From positions 1,240,001 through 1,304,000 of the forward strand of contig NZ_LT594621.1 of the NCBI RefSeq assembly GCF_900091655.1: a stretch of 64,000 nucleotides of DNA, given 5' to 3'. The notes under the pieces were generated by a model. The model saw only the letters and a program-made list of their open reading frames with translations, ran no database searches and had not been told where the DNA came from. Each line of letters begins with the position of its first letter. Position 1 is the stretch's first letter. Origin of the DNA: Culturomica massiliensis (GTDB lineage: Bacteria > Bacteroidota > Bacteroidia > Bacteroidales > Marinifilaceae). The translations under genes were made by a program, and so were the position numbers. Of the stretch, positions 1-10,640 are shown one piece after another.

Positions 1-252
1 CAAACTACAGTCTATACCTCCGGCAACCCCGGTATTGATAATGCAATCCGGAGCAAATGTCCGAATCATTTCCAATGCCCCAACAGCAGCACATACTTTA
101 CCGATACCGCTTTTTGCCAAAACGATCGACTTATCGCCGATATGTCCTTCCAGAAAAACAATCCCGCTGAGAACCCGTTCTGTTTTAGCCTCCAACAGAG
201 CACTGACCAGTTCAAACTCAGAACTCATTGCCACAATAACGCCTATTTTCAT
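1..252 (-). CDS. mtnN: 5'-methylthioadenosine/S-adenosylhomocysteine nucleosidase, N-terminal part (cut by window edge)
   Basis: The minus-strand frame from the ATG at 252 runs open to base 1 (84 codons) and continues out of the window. It begins MKIGVIVAMSSEFELV and contains GHIGDKSIVLAKSGIGKV and INTGVAGG, the ordered N-terminal motifs of MTA/SAH nucleosidases. These cytosolic enzymes cleave the glycosidic bond of MTA and SAH in methionine salvage and quorum-signal recycling. The catalytic C-terminal Asp and Glu residues lie outside the window, so a related nucleoside phosphorylase cannot be fully excluded. Confidence 0.8.
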   Translation of the reverse strand, partial: MKIGVIVAMSSEFELVSALLEAKTERVLSGIVFLEGHIGDKSIVLAKSGIGKVCAAVGALEMIRTFAPDCIINTGVAGGIDCSL

Positions 253-282
253 CTTTCCCTGATTACCTGTCAATAGATTACT

Positions 283-918
283 TTAAAAGAAAGGATTATA
301 TCTTTTTTCCGCTCCGATAGTCGTCAATGGGCCATGCCCCGGAATAACCCTCACATCATCGTCCAATACAAACAATTTTGTCTGTATCGACTTCAGCAAA
401 AGCTTCGAATCTCCTCCCGGCAAATCGGTTCTCCCGATACTTCCCGCAAACAAGGCATCTCCACTGATCAATAATTTATTGCTTTCGCTATAGAAACAAA
501 GTCCCCCGGGAGAATGTCCGGGTACAGCTATCACCTTCAACTCCGAATTACCGAACTTGATCACATCCCCCTCTTTCAGATAAGTTCCGATAGCAGGAGG
601 TTGTGTGATACCGGTAATCCCCAGCATACCAGCATAACTTATCGCACCCCGGTTCAGAAAATCATCCTCCTCACTGGCCTGCGGATCTATCCCATAAGCA
701 TCTTTAATGAAATTATTTCCGAGAATATGATCAATATGCAGATGAGTGTCCAATAAACCGACCAGCTTCAATCCCTTACCCCTTACAAAATTTCTGAACT
801 CCTCACGCTCTTCGTCATCAAAACAACCACAATCAATCACAACCGCTTCTCCCGTTTCATCATACAATAAAATTGTATTCTCCTGAAAAGGATTGTTCAC
901 AAAAATCTTTACTTCCAT
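283..918 (-). CDS. Metallo-beta-lactamase-fold hydrolase (glyoxalase II-like)
   Basis: This is a 211-residue cytosolic protein with no signal peptide. It carries the metal-binding motif THLHIDH (residues 58-64), a downstream GHSPGG with the next His ligand, and SGDALF and PGHGP near the C-terminus, in the order used by the glyoxalase II subfamily. Family members hydrolyse thioesters such as S-lactoylglutathione or persulfides. At about 210 residues it lacks the extra C-terminal domain of classical GloB, so the substrate is open. It lies 30 bases downstream of the nucleosidase start on the same strand, but a common operon is only a guess. Confidence 0.85.
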   Translation of the reverse strand: MEVKIFVNNPFQENTILLYDETGEAVVIDCGCFDDEEREEFRNFVRGKGLKLVGLLDTHLHIDHILGNNFIKDAYGIDPQASEEDDFLNRGAISYAGMLGITGITQPPAIGTYLKEGDVIKFGNSELKVIAVPGHSPGGLCFYSESNKLLISGDALFAGSIGRTDLPGGDSKLLLKSIQTKLFVLDDDVRVIPGHGPLTTIGAEKRYNPFF

Positions 919-1023
919 ACTCCCATTTAGATTAATTACAGGAACAAAAGTATAAAATTATCACGTGTTCCAAATCGAAAAGATAAACTTTAGACTTTAA
1001 ATTAGGTTGTAAAATCAAAAAAA

Positions 1024-4000
1024 TTACTGTGTCAAAGTATACCTTACACTCAATCCGAAATTGGTATTCGTTGTCGGGAAAGACAACGACACATAAGGTG
1101 TATTCACCACCCTGTCATAAAACAAACGCAAATTCAATCGGTTATTAAAAGTATAATCGGCAGAAACCTTAATACTCTTCACCTCTTGTCCGGCCGTCAG
1201 CTGGTCCACACTTTCCGATATACGACGGATAATCGTATTGTTACGACGGATCGAATAATCAAACTGAACGTTAATATCGTTATTCAATTGCCTGTTTTTA
1301 AAGAAAATAGGCAAATTACCGAAACGATACCCCACCCCGACAACCACCTCATTGCTGGAAGTTTCGGAAAGCTGGGCATTGACCAAACTCAAACTGACGT
1401 CCCTTCTGCGGTTGATATCGAAACGGGTCGTCAGGTTATTAACCCACACCATATCCATACTGATCAGGGGATTAAACTGCTCGTTAATCGATACCGTATT
1501 TACATCGAACAGAGCCATCCAGTTTCCCTGCACATCCATCGCATCTTCTGCATATTTCAGGTTAGAGGCAAACGATCCGATATTGTATTTACAAGTATAG
1601 GTATGATTCAGATTAAATGAACGGAACACCTTTTTCATAAAAGGAATATCCATCAGCCCGGTATAGGAAACCCGCCAGTTCGGGCGCATTGCCATAATCT
1701 TCGGGATCAGTCCGGAATAATCCCCTACTCCGTATGCCCGGTTAAAAGAGGTAATCAATACTTCCTGAGAAGTTGCTCCGTATCCGTTATAAAAACCGGT
1801 TTTCTTACCGTTGACTTCGATAGCTTCGTCTTCAAATGCTTTTCCATAACGCTTCATCGCCATTTCTTTCGATACTTTTTTCCGGTTCTCCAAAAACTCG
1901 TTATATACCTCGGCCGAAGCTGAAACGTCATTTCCGACCTTATAAAAAGCAGAATTCAACCCAACGACCGTCATACTGAAATTACCCGCTATCATTTTAT
2001 TGACAGATGAAAACTTATCCCCGTCATAAATCAGATATTCACTCGTATTGCGGGAGCGCGTACGACTGGCCGTTAAATTAATCCTCAATTTTTTTATCGG
2101 TTCAAACAACGCACGTACATATATACTCTGAGAGAAATTCATCAGATAAGGCTCGTTCAGGGTCGTATCGGTAGTGATCCATCCTTTTTCCGCTGCCCGT
2201 ATACCGAATTGTTCGCTCTGTCCTCCGAAAAGGAATTTAAATCCGGGAGCAGAAGTTCCGTTATATCTCTCCTGCCCCAGGAATCTGGCCTCCGGCAGAA
2301 ATCCCGGCAAAGTAGTTCCCCGGTCTTCCGAATAAGCAATATTGACACTCTTAATACCGGTAATGAGTCCCACGAAAAATCGTCCCACAGCTCTCATCGG
2401 ACTCTCAGTCTGACGGACAACTCCCGTTACATTTATCTTTGCCAGATTCATATTCTCCGCCGGCCGGATCCTTACCTTATTACGTCCCAGCGATTCATAA
2501 CCGACTTTTACCGGGGTACCGTCGCTAGCCGTCATCTTCACCTTGATATCACCGGTCTTTAATTTATGCTTGATCACAAATGCACGTCCTTTTTTCAATT
2601 CGGAAGCTTCTGTATTGAAATTCACATTCTTACCTCTCTGTCTACGGGGAGCACGGCTCAGATTACGTATAAATTTAGACTTGTTATAAAGACTTGTCAA
2701 TGAAAGATCCCCGCTCAACTGCAGCGAATTGGCATTCTGGATAACATTCCCGTGCCGCGTCGAATCATCTGTTATGGCTCCTGCCTGCCAATCATAACGG
2801 GTAGAATACATAGCCTGCATCGAAGTCCAGTCTAATCCCGGTAATTTATTAATAGGCACAGTATAACGTACACTAAAATCGTGGTTATAATTGACCGGAC
2901 GTCCTCCGTCCAGAATATTATTCAAAACCGTATCCCTCCACTGCTTATAACGGTCGGGATCGCGCTGCTTATCGACAATTCCCTGCGGCTCATCAATACG
3001 CGCCTGTGTCGTAGCCCGGAAATCCACACTCAGATTACGGGTCAGATTAAACTTAAACGCATAATCCCGGGTCCACATAAAATCCTTATCTACCGTCGGC
3101 TCTATCAATAAATTAGGATTATCCAGATTCTTCAGTTTGATTTCCCGGTAATTGCGGGTAATATCCGAAGTAATAGACACCATCGAAGGCATATAATAAA
3201 AATTGAAATCTTTCAATAATTTCAAATAAGGCGAATTAAGCGACTTCGACTTCTTAAACGGTTCCACAATAGGAGGCATCCCATTGTATACATAACTGAT
3301 TAATCCCCGGTAATTCTTTTCCAAATCCCGTTCTGTATTCACGTTATGTGCATTAGCCTTATTATAGGAAAACGTCAGATTCAGATTGGAAATATCGAAA
3401 AGCCGCGACTTTCCGTCTTTACTTTCAATTCCGACATTCGTAAAATTAAGGCTTTTCCGCATCATATAATCTTCCGCATTGCGTTTTATAGAATCGCGCA
3501 CATGCTTACTCTCCGCATTATTCAAGGAGATATCCAAGGGAATATCCGTATCCAGCGGATCGTATTCCGGTAAAGTCGTCTGACGTGAATAAGCGTAGTA
3601 CATCGGCAAACGAATCCGCCAACGCTCCGGAAAAAACTTACCGATCTCCACATTCGTCGAAAAATCGATAGACCTGTAATCTTCACGGCTGATTTCACTG
3701 GCATGTTGCTCAATACTTCCGAATCCCGGCGTAATACGGCTTCCCGCAAAAGTAACCGTTGCCACATCGGCTAATTTAGCTGTCATACGCACATTGGCAG
3801 CCCACCCCCCTTTGTTATCGAAATCCGACAAACGCAATTCATTCACCCAAACCTCAGCAGAACGGGCTCCTTTCGTTACATACGTACTTCGCGGATTACG
3901 GATTCCGATCATAATCGTCCTTATATCCGCCAGACTCGGTTTACCTTTGACCTTGACAATGTGTTTCAGCATTTCAGCTTCCACATCCGCTCCCAAATCA

Positions 4001-7000
4001 GCAACAGACATCTCATACACCTCAGTGAGGTCAACCTCCTTACCTGCGGCCCGGGCTGCTGCATTCCGCTTTTGCTTGATCGTCTGTAAAAAACGCAGCG
4101 GCAACTGAATTTTATTCTCCGCCGGCCATACCGCCAGCCTTCCCCGTTCGTCATCGGTATAGAACCCCGGAGGGGTAAGCTTTAACGGTATTTCATATTC
4201 ATAATAATTATTGACATTATCTCCCCCCATGCGCAAAAACAAAGTCAATTCCTCATCATCCAAAGGATAACCTTGTATCGCTTCTGCGTGTACATCCATC
4301 AGCAACGTCTTATACCGCAACATATCATGACTTACATTCTTATAAACACCCCGGGCATCCCCCTCTTCCAGGTCCATGACTTTCAACAGCATAGCCTGCT
4401 CGTTCAATTCCCGTAATTGCGGGTTCGTCGCATCTACCACTCGTTGAATTCCCGGAGGCATCACATAATTAACCGGTGTTTTGCTGGCATTTTCTTCCAG
4501 ATTCACGACCGATACATCAAAAATAGTCCGGTCAGACGTCACTAAATTATCATCGTCAATCTGAGATTCGTATTTACGCCAATTATCCCTTACCAAATCC
4601 AGACTGGCCAAACGCAAAACAACGCTATCCTGAAACCCTTTCAGAATCATACGCATAAACCGGATCGACTTGAAATCACTGATACTTCCGTACGAAGTCC
4701 GGTTAGAAGTATTGATCGGTATTTTAATCTGATACCAGTTTACTTTTCCCTGAGTCCCATTAGGCAAATCCACATCAGCCTCCGTAATACTTGTAATAAA
4801 ATTCTCTCCGACCTTCATTCCCTGCGGGGTAAGTTTCAACTTATAACGGAAAAAAGCTTCGGTTTCATTCAACGTGTTATCGCCGTTAATATCCTCTACA
4901 TCCGGCAGATTTGTTGCTGCCGTAGGATAGGATTCCGGCGACATATCTGCCGTAGGCGAGTTTCCCTCGGTATTGTTGTATCTTTTATAACGCTCCAGAA
5001 TAGAAGTCTCACGGGCATCGAAATCCGATCCCCGGAAAAAATGATAATTATCCCCGGAAGGATCATCGTATGCCTGACGGTACATCTCCGAATTTTCCCC
5101 AAACTGCTGGCGAATTCGTTCTAAATAACCCGAAAAATAACTCCGCTCATCCTCATCGCTCAACCCGTCCAGGCCGACATCCTGAAAACGCCGTGCCTGT
5201 GTGTTGTTGTCAAAACCGTTGACAATGGATTGTACGGTAGGTACACGCCCCCATTTCGTCGAATCTACATTTATCACATTGGCACTCGTAGGCAAACCGT
5301 TCTCAAAAGACTTTCTCCCATCCCGCAAAATATCCTCCGATACATTCCCCAAATCGATATATACCTCTCCTCCTTTATGATCTGCATTATACACAAAAGG
5401 ATCCATCAGCCACATCTCGATATACTGTACGTTCGCCGCTTCAAAATCATTGGTATATACAGCCCTCATCATTCCTCCCCAACGGGTTTCCGGGTCTTTC
5501 AATTTACCGTTCTTATCGGTTCCCCGTGAATAACGGGTCGGTTCCACTTCAAAATTGTACGGTCCTCTTTCCTCCGGATAATAGGCAACGGACAAAGCCG
5601 GAACAATATTCACATCCCCGACTGCAATGTCTTTATTCGGAAAAATCTCCGTCTGCCGGATCTCACGTACAAAATGGTTCGAACGTTGTTCTTTATCGGC
5701 CCGGATATGTCCCGGCGTAGCCGTCGACATCCGGTAAAATATCGGATCAACTACATACCAGGCCATTTTGGCCCGATTGAAACCGTATTCGATCTGATTG
5801 GAAAGCTGCCCTTCCGGAAACTCCTCGTCCTGGGGTACGGAAGACAATTTCCATTGTGTTACCGCCTTCATATCGATAGCAATCTTACTGCCTTCAAAAT
5901 CGTCGATATAAGCATTTCCTCCCGCCCCTTTGTTCGTCCCCGGCTGGAATTTCGCAAACTCAGCATCTATACTCAAATGCGATTTGGCCTTCGTATTGAT
6001 AAAAGGCAATTTATCGACCAACGTCGTCAAAAGTCCCGATTCCGTATTGTAAGAAGCATTTAATCCCCATATCGTATTCGAAATCGGCTCATCACCGATA
6101 TTCACCTTATGAGTGAGCGGCTTTTCGCTCATATGCATAATAGTAGCCCCGATATTGAACTTATCGTTAAACTTATAATCCAGATGAGTACCGATCAGGG
6201 TCTTCGTCTGCATACCGAACATCGAGCGATTCTCACTTTTTACCGTGATCGGAGTACCGGCCTCCAGTAAAGACTGGTTGATAATCTTCACGGTTCCCAT
6301 TGTATAATCGACAATATAATCGATATTTTCCAACAACTCGACACCTCCTGCTACAACCTTTACCGATCCCTGCGGTATATCCCCGCCGCCGAGTGAAATT
6401 TCAGAGGACGTCGAAGACTTATAACTCCCCTTTAAATAATATTTATTCTTTTCCGACTTTTTCTCGGCATCGCTCTGAGTCATCGTATACAACTCCTCAA
6501 AGACATATTGATTCGCAGCACTATTATTGTTGATCTTCTTCCGCAAATAGGAACCGAAAGGCTCTAATACCGGAAAAACAATCCGTCCTTTACTGGAATA
6601 TACCGTCACTCCCTCTATATAGTCAAAACGTCCGTCAGGAATCGCATCCAATTGGGAATTCAACCGGTCCAGATTCAATACCGACAATAAAATTTTATTA
6701 TTAATATCCCCGGCCGGTAAGTAATTCACTTTCGTTCCCGCCTTATCATTCTGATACAGAACATCCAGCACAAACTCATCGGCACTTAAATTATAGCTAC
6801 CGATATTATAAACATTCTTCATCATCAAGTCCCAGGTCGGCATTGCCGGACTTTGAGTCGTACTGCGCAACATCTTGACGATAAGAGTGGAAGGAGCAGC
6901 AAGCGCATTCGAGGTCAGTTCACCGACCGTATATATTTGCCCCCTTACCGTATATTCGTAGGCAACAGCCAGCACCTCATCGGCATTCAGAGCCTGATTC

Positions 7001-8352
7001 AATGAAATATAACCCAGTTTGTCATTCAGTATGTATTCAGAAGCATCCAGCAAACGGGCATTTTCTACTTTTTCATAATCTTTTCCCGAAGCAAATCCCG
7101 GAGCCAATGGAGCCAATGTATTCGTAACCTGGTTAATATCCCGGATACCGGAATATTGTCCGTCCATTTTACTGTACAAATTATTCGTTTGATTATCCGG
7201 ATAAATACTTCCCCCGGCTTGAAACAAAGGATTTGAAATATTCCGGGCACTCTCGGCCAAATCCACGAATGCAACAATATTCCGGGCCTGCTCAAACCGG
7301 GAACTTTTATTGGTAACCCATACCTCTACTTTAGTGATCGTAACCCCACTGTTGACGATCGGCAGTTTTGCCAGAGCCGCATCATAGGTATCCCGGAAAT
7401 ATTTCGACAAAAAGAAGTGCTTATTAGCCTCATAATTATGGGCAGACACCTCAAATTCCTGCTTCTGCGCCCCTTTATCCAAAGTGACCATATTCGATTC
7501 GCTCTTCTGTTGCGTGAATATAGAAGACATCGTCAATTTACCGAATTGCAAATCCGTACGGAATCCCCAGAGATTTTGGCCTCCCGTAATCAATGTCCCC
7601 GGTAAAGGCAAAGACACATTACCCGCTTCCACTTTTTTGACAATATCATCCTCCTTCCCTTCGTAATTCAACTTCAACATATTCTCATAATCGAAAGTCG
7701 CCTCCGTATTGTAACTCCAGTCCAGATTAATCAGGTCGCCGATATTACCGTTTATGTTAAACTGAATTTTCTCATCAAAATCCAAGGTCGTGGTCTTCCT
7801 CAAATCAATGGGTAAAGTCGGATTATCTACTTTGTTGATCTTCGCTCCCAAAGTCAGTTCTACCGATCCCTGTACATTAATTTTTACCTTATCTTTTCCA
7901 AAAATAGGGTTCAGAATTTTATCCAGGAATTGTAAATGAGATACCAGTTCTTTAAAATCATATTTATTGCCTTGTTGAATTTGCCGACGATTATACTCGT
8001 ATAAAGAATTTTTTGTCTGCAAATTAACATATTCATCCAACGTCAAAGAATAAGGGCGCGAATATTCATACTTATCCCCGATCAACGTCATAACCACATA
8101 ACGCTTGGTTGTAGGATCATAAACCACCGTATCCCTTACATTGGAAGGTTTTTTTAAAAACAAAGAAGAAGGAGGGACATTCCGGCGGATTTCATTATCC
8201 GCACTTTCCCGGATGGGAAACTGTAACGTATCGCGACCTGTTGCCGGATATTCCGGGTATGGCATCCCCTCTACCGGCAAAAACATCGTTTTCCCGGAAA
8301 CAGCAAACAACATCCCGAACAGGACAAATAAGAACACCACCAAAAATCGCAT
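1024..8352 (-). CDS. sprA: Type IX secretion system outer-membrane translocon SprA/Sov
   Basis: This is a very large protein of about 2,440 residues. I place the start at the ATG at 8352 because it begins MRFLVVFLFVLFGMLFAVSG, a clean signal peptide; a longer frame to 8427 puts an unlikely hydrophilic stretch in front. Size, the repeated beta-strand texture and the ruvA-sprA gene order match SprA (Sov in Porphyromonas), the giant beta-barrel through which T9SS cargo crosses the outer membrane. The C-terminus ends in short aromatic amphipathic strands (FGLSVRYTLTQ) typical of an outer-membrane barrel. No other T9SS gene is visible in the window. Family assignment rests on length, context and recognisable sequence; no search was run. 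Confidence 0.9.
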   Translation of the reverse strand: MRFLVVFLFVLFGMLFAVSGKTMFLPVEGMPYPEYPATGRDTLQFPIRESADNEIRRNVPPSSLFLKKPSNVRDTVVYDPTTKRYVVMTLIGDKYEYSRPYSLTLDEYVNLQTKNSLYEYNRRQIQQGNKYDFKELVSHLQFLDKILNPIFGKDKVKINVQGSVELTLGAKINKVDNPTLPIDLRKTTTLDFDEKIQFNINGNIGDLINLDWSYNTEATFDYENMLKLNYEGKEDDIVKKVEAGNVSLPLPGTLITGGQNLWGFRTDLQFGKLTMSSIFTQQKSESNMVTLDKGAQKQEFEVSAHNYEANKHFFLSKYFRDTYDAALAKLPIVNSGVTITKVEVWVTNKSSRFEQARNIVAFVDLAESARNISNPLFQAGGSIYPDNQTNNLYSKMDGQYSGIRDINQVTNTLAPLAPGFASGKDYEKVENARLLDASEYILNDKLGYISLNQALNADEVLAVAYEYTVRGQIYTVGELTSNALAAPSTLIVKMLRSTTQSPAMPTWDLMMKNVYNIGSYNLSADEFVLDVLYQNDKAGTKVNYLPAGDINNKILLSVLNLDRLNSQLDAIPDGRFDYIEGVTVYSSKGRIVFPVLEPFGSYLRKKINNNSAANQYVFEELYTMTQSDAEKKSEKNKYYLKGSYKSSTSSEISLGGGDIPQGSVKVVAGGVELLENIDYIVDYTMGTVKIINQSLLEAGTPITVKSENRSMFGMQTKTLIGTHLDYKFNDKFNIGATIMHMSEKPLTHKVNIGDEPISNTIWGLNASYNTESGLLTTLVDKLPFINTKAKSHLSIDAEFAKFQPGTNKGAGGNAYIDDFEGSKIAIDMKAVTQWKLSSVPQDEEFPEGQLSNQIEYGFNRAKMAWYVVDPIFYRMSTATPGHIRADKEQRSNHFVREIRQTEIFPNKDIAVGDVNIVPALSVAYYPEERGPYNFEVEPTRYSRGTDKNGKLKDPETRWGGMMRAVYTNDFEAANVQYIEMWLMDPFVYNADHKGGEVYIDLGNVSEDILRDGRKSFENGLPTSANVINVDSTKWGRVPTVQSIVNGFDNNTQARRFQDVGLDGLSDEDERSYFSGYLERIRQQFGENSEMYRQAYDDPSGDNYHFFRGSDFDARETSILERYKRYNNTEGNSPTADMSPESYPTAATNLPDVEDINGDNTLNETEAFFRYKLKLTPQGMKVGENFITSITEADVDLPNGTQGKVNWYQIKIPINTSNRTSYGSISDFKSIRFMRMILKGFQDSVVLRLASLDLVRDNWRKYESQIDDDNLVTSDRTIFDVSVVNLEENASKTPVNYVMPPGIQRVVDATNPQLRELNEQAMLLKVMDLEEGDARGVYKNVSHDMLRYKTLLMDVHAEAIQGYPLDDEELTLFLRMGGDNVNNYYEYEIPLKLTPPGFYTDDERGRLAVWPAENKIQLPLRFLQTIKQKRNAAARAAGKEVDLTEVYEMSVADLGADVEAEMLKHIVKVKGKPSLADIRTIMIGIRNPRSTYVTKGARSAEVWVNELRLSDFDNKGGWAANVRMTAKLADVATVTFAGSRITPGFGSIEQHASEISREDYRSIDFSTNVEIGKFFPERWRIRLPMYYAYSRQTTLPEYDPLDTDIPLDISLNNAESKHVRDSIKRNAEDYMMRKSLNFTNVGIESKDGKSRLFDISNLNLTFSYNKANAHNVNTERDLEKNYRGLISYVYNGMPPIVEPFKKSKSLNSPYLKLLKDFNFYYMPSMVSITSDITRNYREIKLKNLDNPNLLIEPTVDKDFMWTRDYAFKFNLTRNLSVDFRATTQARIDEPQGIVDKQRDPDRYKQWRDTVLNNILDGGRPVNYNHDFSVRYTVPINKLPGLDWTSMQAMYSTRYDWQAGAITDDSTRHGNVIQNANSLQLSGDLSLTSLYNKSKFIRNLSRAPRRQRGKNVNFNTEASELKKGRAFVIKHKLKTGDIKVKMTASDGTPVKVGYESLGRNKVRIRPAENMNLAKINVTGVVRQTESPMRAVGRFFVGLITGIKSVNIAYSEDRGTTLPGFLPEARFLGQERYNGTSAPGFKFLFGGQSEQFGIRAAEKGWITTDTTLNEPYLMNFSQSIYVRALFEPIKKLRINLTASRTRSRNTSEYLIYDGDKFSSVNKMIAGNFSMTVVGLNSAFYKVGNDVSASAEVYNEFLENRKKVSKEMAMKRYGKAFEDEAIEVNGKKTGFYNGYGATSQEVLITSFNRAYGVGDYSGLIPKIMAMRPNWRVSYTGLMDIPFMKKVFRSFNLNHTYTCKYNIGSFASNLKYAEDAMDVQGNWMALFDVNTVSINEQFNPLISMDMVWVNNLTTRFDINRRRDVSLSLVNAQLSETSSNEVVVGVGYRFGNLPIFFKNRQLNNDINVQFDYSIRRNNTIIRRISESVDQLTAGQEVKSIKVSADYTFNNRLNLRLFYDRVVNTPYVSLSFPTTNTNFGLSVRYTLTQ

Positions 8353-8439
8353 ACATCCCAAGATCATTGAACATTGGAAATAAAAAACCAACCCGGTTTC
8401 TCCATTCCAACCTTCCTTATTACACACCCTAAAGCCAGA

Positions 8440-9018
8440 CTATAGCTGCTTTAAAGCCAACTTTATCAGCTCTTCAACCGTCCTATTGCCACCTCCTGCA
8501 ACAATTTTATCCAACACTTTCGACGCCTGAGCCTTAACAAATCCTAACATAACTAAAGCCGCCAAAGCTTCCTCCTTCACCGCTCCCGATGCAAAAACAA
8601 AGCTTTCAGCAGCCCCGCTCGTACCTACTTTATCTTTCAACTCGATAATAACCCGTTGAGCTGTTTTCGTCCCGATTCCTTTCACTCTCCGAATCGCTTC
8701 ATCATTCCCGGTCCGAATCGCCCCGACAATTTCATCCACCGTCATCGAACTCAACATCACATTTGCCGTATTCGCACCAATCCCGGATACGGATATCAGT
8801 TGCCGGAACAACACTCGTTCCTCCTTGCTGTAAAAACCATACAGCAAATGCGCATCTTCACGCACAATCAGATGCACGTACAAACACACCTCTTTTTCCG
8901 CAGAAATTTTAGAATATGTATTAACGGAGATATTCAGCCAATATCCGACTCCTCCACAATCAACAACGGCATATGTCGGGCCCGCCTCCACGAGTGCCCC
9001 TTTTATATATTCGTACAT
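8440..9018 (-). CDS. ruvA: Holliday junction branch migration protein RuvA
   Basis: This is a 192-residue protein with the three RuvA domains. The N-terminal OB fold begins MYEYIKGALVEAGPTYAVVDCGGVG. The middle helix-hairpin-helix region has LISVSGIGANTANVMLS and VKGIGTKTAQRVIIELKDK, the junction-binding GIG motifs. A short C-terminal domain (EEALAALVMLGF) contacts the RuvB motor. RuvA tetramers bind four-way junctions and load RuvB. The gene lies 87 bases upstream of the sprA start and 2 bases after trpS, all on the minus strand, so a trpS-ruvA-sprA transcript is plausible. Confidence 0.96.
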   Translation of the reverse strand: MYEYIKGALVEAGPTYAVVDCGGVGYWLNISVNTYSKISAEKEVCLYVHLIVREDAHLLYGFYSKEERVLFRQLISVSGIGANTANVMLSSMTVDEIVGAIRTGNDEAIRRVKGIGTKTAQRVIIELKDKVGTSGAAESFVFASGAVKEEALAALVMLGFVKAQASKVLDKIVAGGGNRTVEELIKLALKQL

Positions 9019-9020
9019 AA

Positions 9021-10004
9021 TTATTTAAAGCCAATAATTTTTCGAACGTCCCGAATGGTTTTATCTGCACTGCAATGCGCCCTCTCTGCTCCTTCCGCTG
9101 CAACTCTGTCCATATAGGCCACATCCGAAGAAATCTCTAAAATCCGCTCCCGGATCGGTGTCGTGAACACAATAATATCTTCGGCCAATTGTTTCTTCAG
9201 ATCACCGTAACGAATTTCACAAGCATTGTACTTATCGTTAAAGTAATCATATGTATCGGCAGAAGAAACGATCTTCAACATTTTAAACAAATTTTCTATC
9301 GCTTCGGGCTTTGCACTGTTCGGCACCGTCGGACCGCTATCCGTAACGGCCTTCATCACCTTTTTACGAATCACAGCCGGCTCGTCCAACAAATAAATAG
9401 CATTGCCTTCCGACTTCCCCATTTTTCCGGAACCGTCTAATCCGGGAACTTTAACAGCTTCACCACCGAAAGAATAAGACTGAGGCTCCTTAAAATAATC
9501 TACCTCATAAATCGTATTAAAACGACGGGCAAATTTCCTGGCCATCTCCATATTCTGTTCCTGATCCTTTCCTACCGGCACCTTGTCCGCATTGTGTATG
9601 AGAATATCTGCCGCCATCAGGGTCGGATAGGTCAGTAAACCGGCATTTACATTATCCGGTTGCTTACGAGCCTTCTCCTTGAAAGAAGTAACACGCTCCA
9701 ATTCGCCCAAATAAGCATTCATATTCAGGTACAGATATAATTCCAGAATCTCTTTCACGTCACTCTGCAAATATATCGCAGACTTTTGAGGATCGATGCC
9801 GCAAGCCAGATATTCTGCCAATATTTTCCGGACATTGTTCGTAACATCTCCCGGATGGGGATGGGTCGTCAATGAATGCCAGTCAGCAATAAAGAAAAAA
9901 CAGTTATATTCATCTTGAAGCCGCAAAAAATTCTTCACTGCTCCGAAATAATTTCCCAAATGTAAATTTCCTGTCGGACGTATTCCGCTTACTACTATCT
10001 CCAT
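9021..10004 (-). CDS. trpS: Tryptophanyl-tRNA synthetase
   Basis: This is a 327-residue class I aminoacyl-tRNA synthetase that charges tRNA-Trp in the cytosol. It opens MEIVVSGIRPTGNLHLGNYFG, with the HIGH-type motif HLGN at residues 15-18, and has the KMSKS-type loop KMGKS at residues 194-198 after VPGLDGSG. Length and motif spacing are normal for bacterial TrpRS. The stop lies 2 bases before the ruvA ATG. The ATG at 10004 is preceded by an AT-rich region shared with a divergent gene. No leader peptide or T-box is visible. Confidence 0.97.
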   Translation of the reverse strand: MEIVVSGIRPTGNLHLGNYFGAVKNFLRLQDEYNCFFFIADWHSLTTHPHPGDVTNNVRKILAEYLACGIDPQKSAIYLQSDVKEILELYLYLNMNAYLGELERVTSFKEKARKQPDNVNAGLLTYPTLMAADILIHNADKVPVGKDQEQNMEMARKFARRFNTIYEVDYFKEPQSYSFGGEAVKVPGLDGSGKMGKSEGNAIYLLDEPAVIRKKVMKAVTDSGPTVPNSAKPEAIENLFKMLKIVSSADTYDYFNDKYNACEIRYGDLKKQLAEDIIVFTTPIRERILEISSDVAYMDRVAAEGAERAHCSADKTIRDVRKIIGFK

Positions 10005-10268
10005 ATTTTAACACTTTTATATGAAATTGCACACAAAGATAGTCTTTTATTTAACTTGACTAAATTTGAGTAGCGATTAATGTTTGAATTTAACAGTTAT
10101 TCAGAGGATTTGTGTTTTGCCCACCGGATAAATTCATCAAAAACGGATATTTTTCTCCTATTTTTAACACATTTACAATTAAACATTAAAAAAAATTAAG
10201 AATTTGTTATGGTTGTTATGTTTTTTTCCTACATTTGACGCGCTAAAGTCTAATTAAAATTTCAATAA
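10005..10268. promoter_or_regulatory. Divergent intergenic region with a Bacteroidetes-type promoter for the DUF3276 gene
   Basis: This is a 264-base AT-rich gap between divergent trpS and the DUF3276 gene. On the plus strand TACATTTG (10230-10237) matches the -7 consensus TAnnTTTG, and a TTTG at 10203-10206 sits 23 bases upstream, slightly long for a -33 box. The start codon follows 31 bases after the -7 box. No gene or riboswitch is evident. Confidence 0.5.
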
Positions 10269-10616
10269 ATGGAAGGATACGAAAGAAAAGATGGAATGGA
10301 AACGAGTGATCGGGAAGAAATCTATTCTAAGGCAGTGCGAGCAGGGAAAAGAACTTATTTTTTCGACGTAAAAGCAACACGTAACAACGACTATTACCTG
10401 ACGATTACGGAAAGCAAAAAGAAATTCGATGATAATGGCACACAGAATTTCGAAAAACACAAAATTTTCTTATACAAAGAAGATTTTGAAAAGTTCAGTG
10501 AAGGACTTGATGAAGTAGTTAAATACATCAAGGCTGCTATCGGAGGAGAAATCCCGACTACAAAAACTACCGAATCTGCAAAGAGTGAATTTGACGTAGA
10601 TTTCGATCAAATTTAA
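10269..10616 (+). CDS. DUF3276 (PUR-alpha-like) nucleic-acid-binding protein
   Basis: This is a small 115-residue protein, rich in charged residues, with no signal or membrane segment. The core GKRTYFFDVKATRNNDYY followed by LTITESKKKF and HKIFLYKEDFEKF matches the DUF3276/PUR family common in Bacteroidetes, whose folded members resemble the PUR repeat and bind single-stranded DNA or RNA. The tail is low-complexity and acidic. A good TAnnTTTG promoter precedes it and a hairpin terminator follows, so it is probably a single-gene transcript. The cellular role is unknown; a general RNA- or DNA-binding role is inferred from the family. Confidence 0.85.
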   Translation: MEGYERKDGMETSDREEIYSKAVRAGKRTYFFDVKATRNNDYYLTITESKKKFDDNGTQNFEKHKIFLYKEDFEKFSEGLDEVVKYIKAAIGGEIPTTKTTESAKSEFDVDFDQI

Positions 10617-10640
10617 TTAAACGTACCGACAGATGCTATA

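Noticed and set aside
1186..6533. Several open frames of 60-145 codons antisense to sprA
   Set aside because: They lie wholly inside the long sprA gene, have unnatural composition (rich in Arg, Ile, His, Pro), and lack promoters or family motifs. They are by-products of codon use on the other strand.
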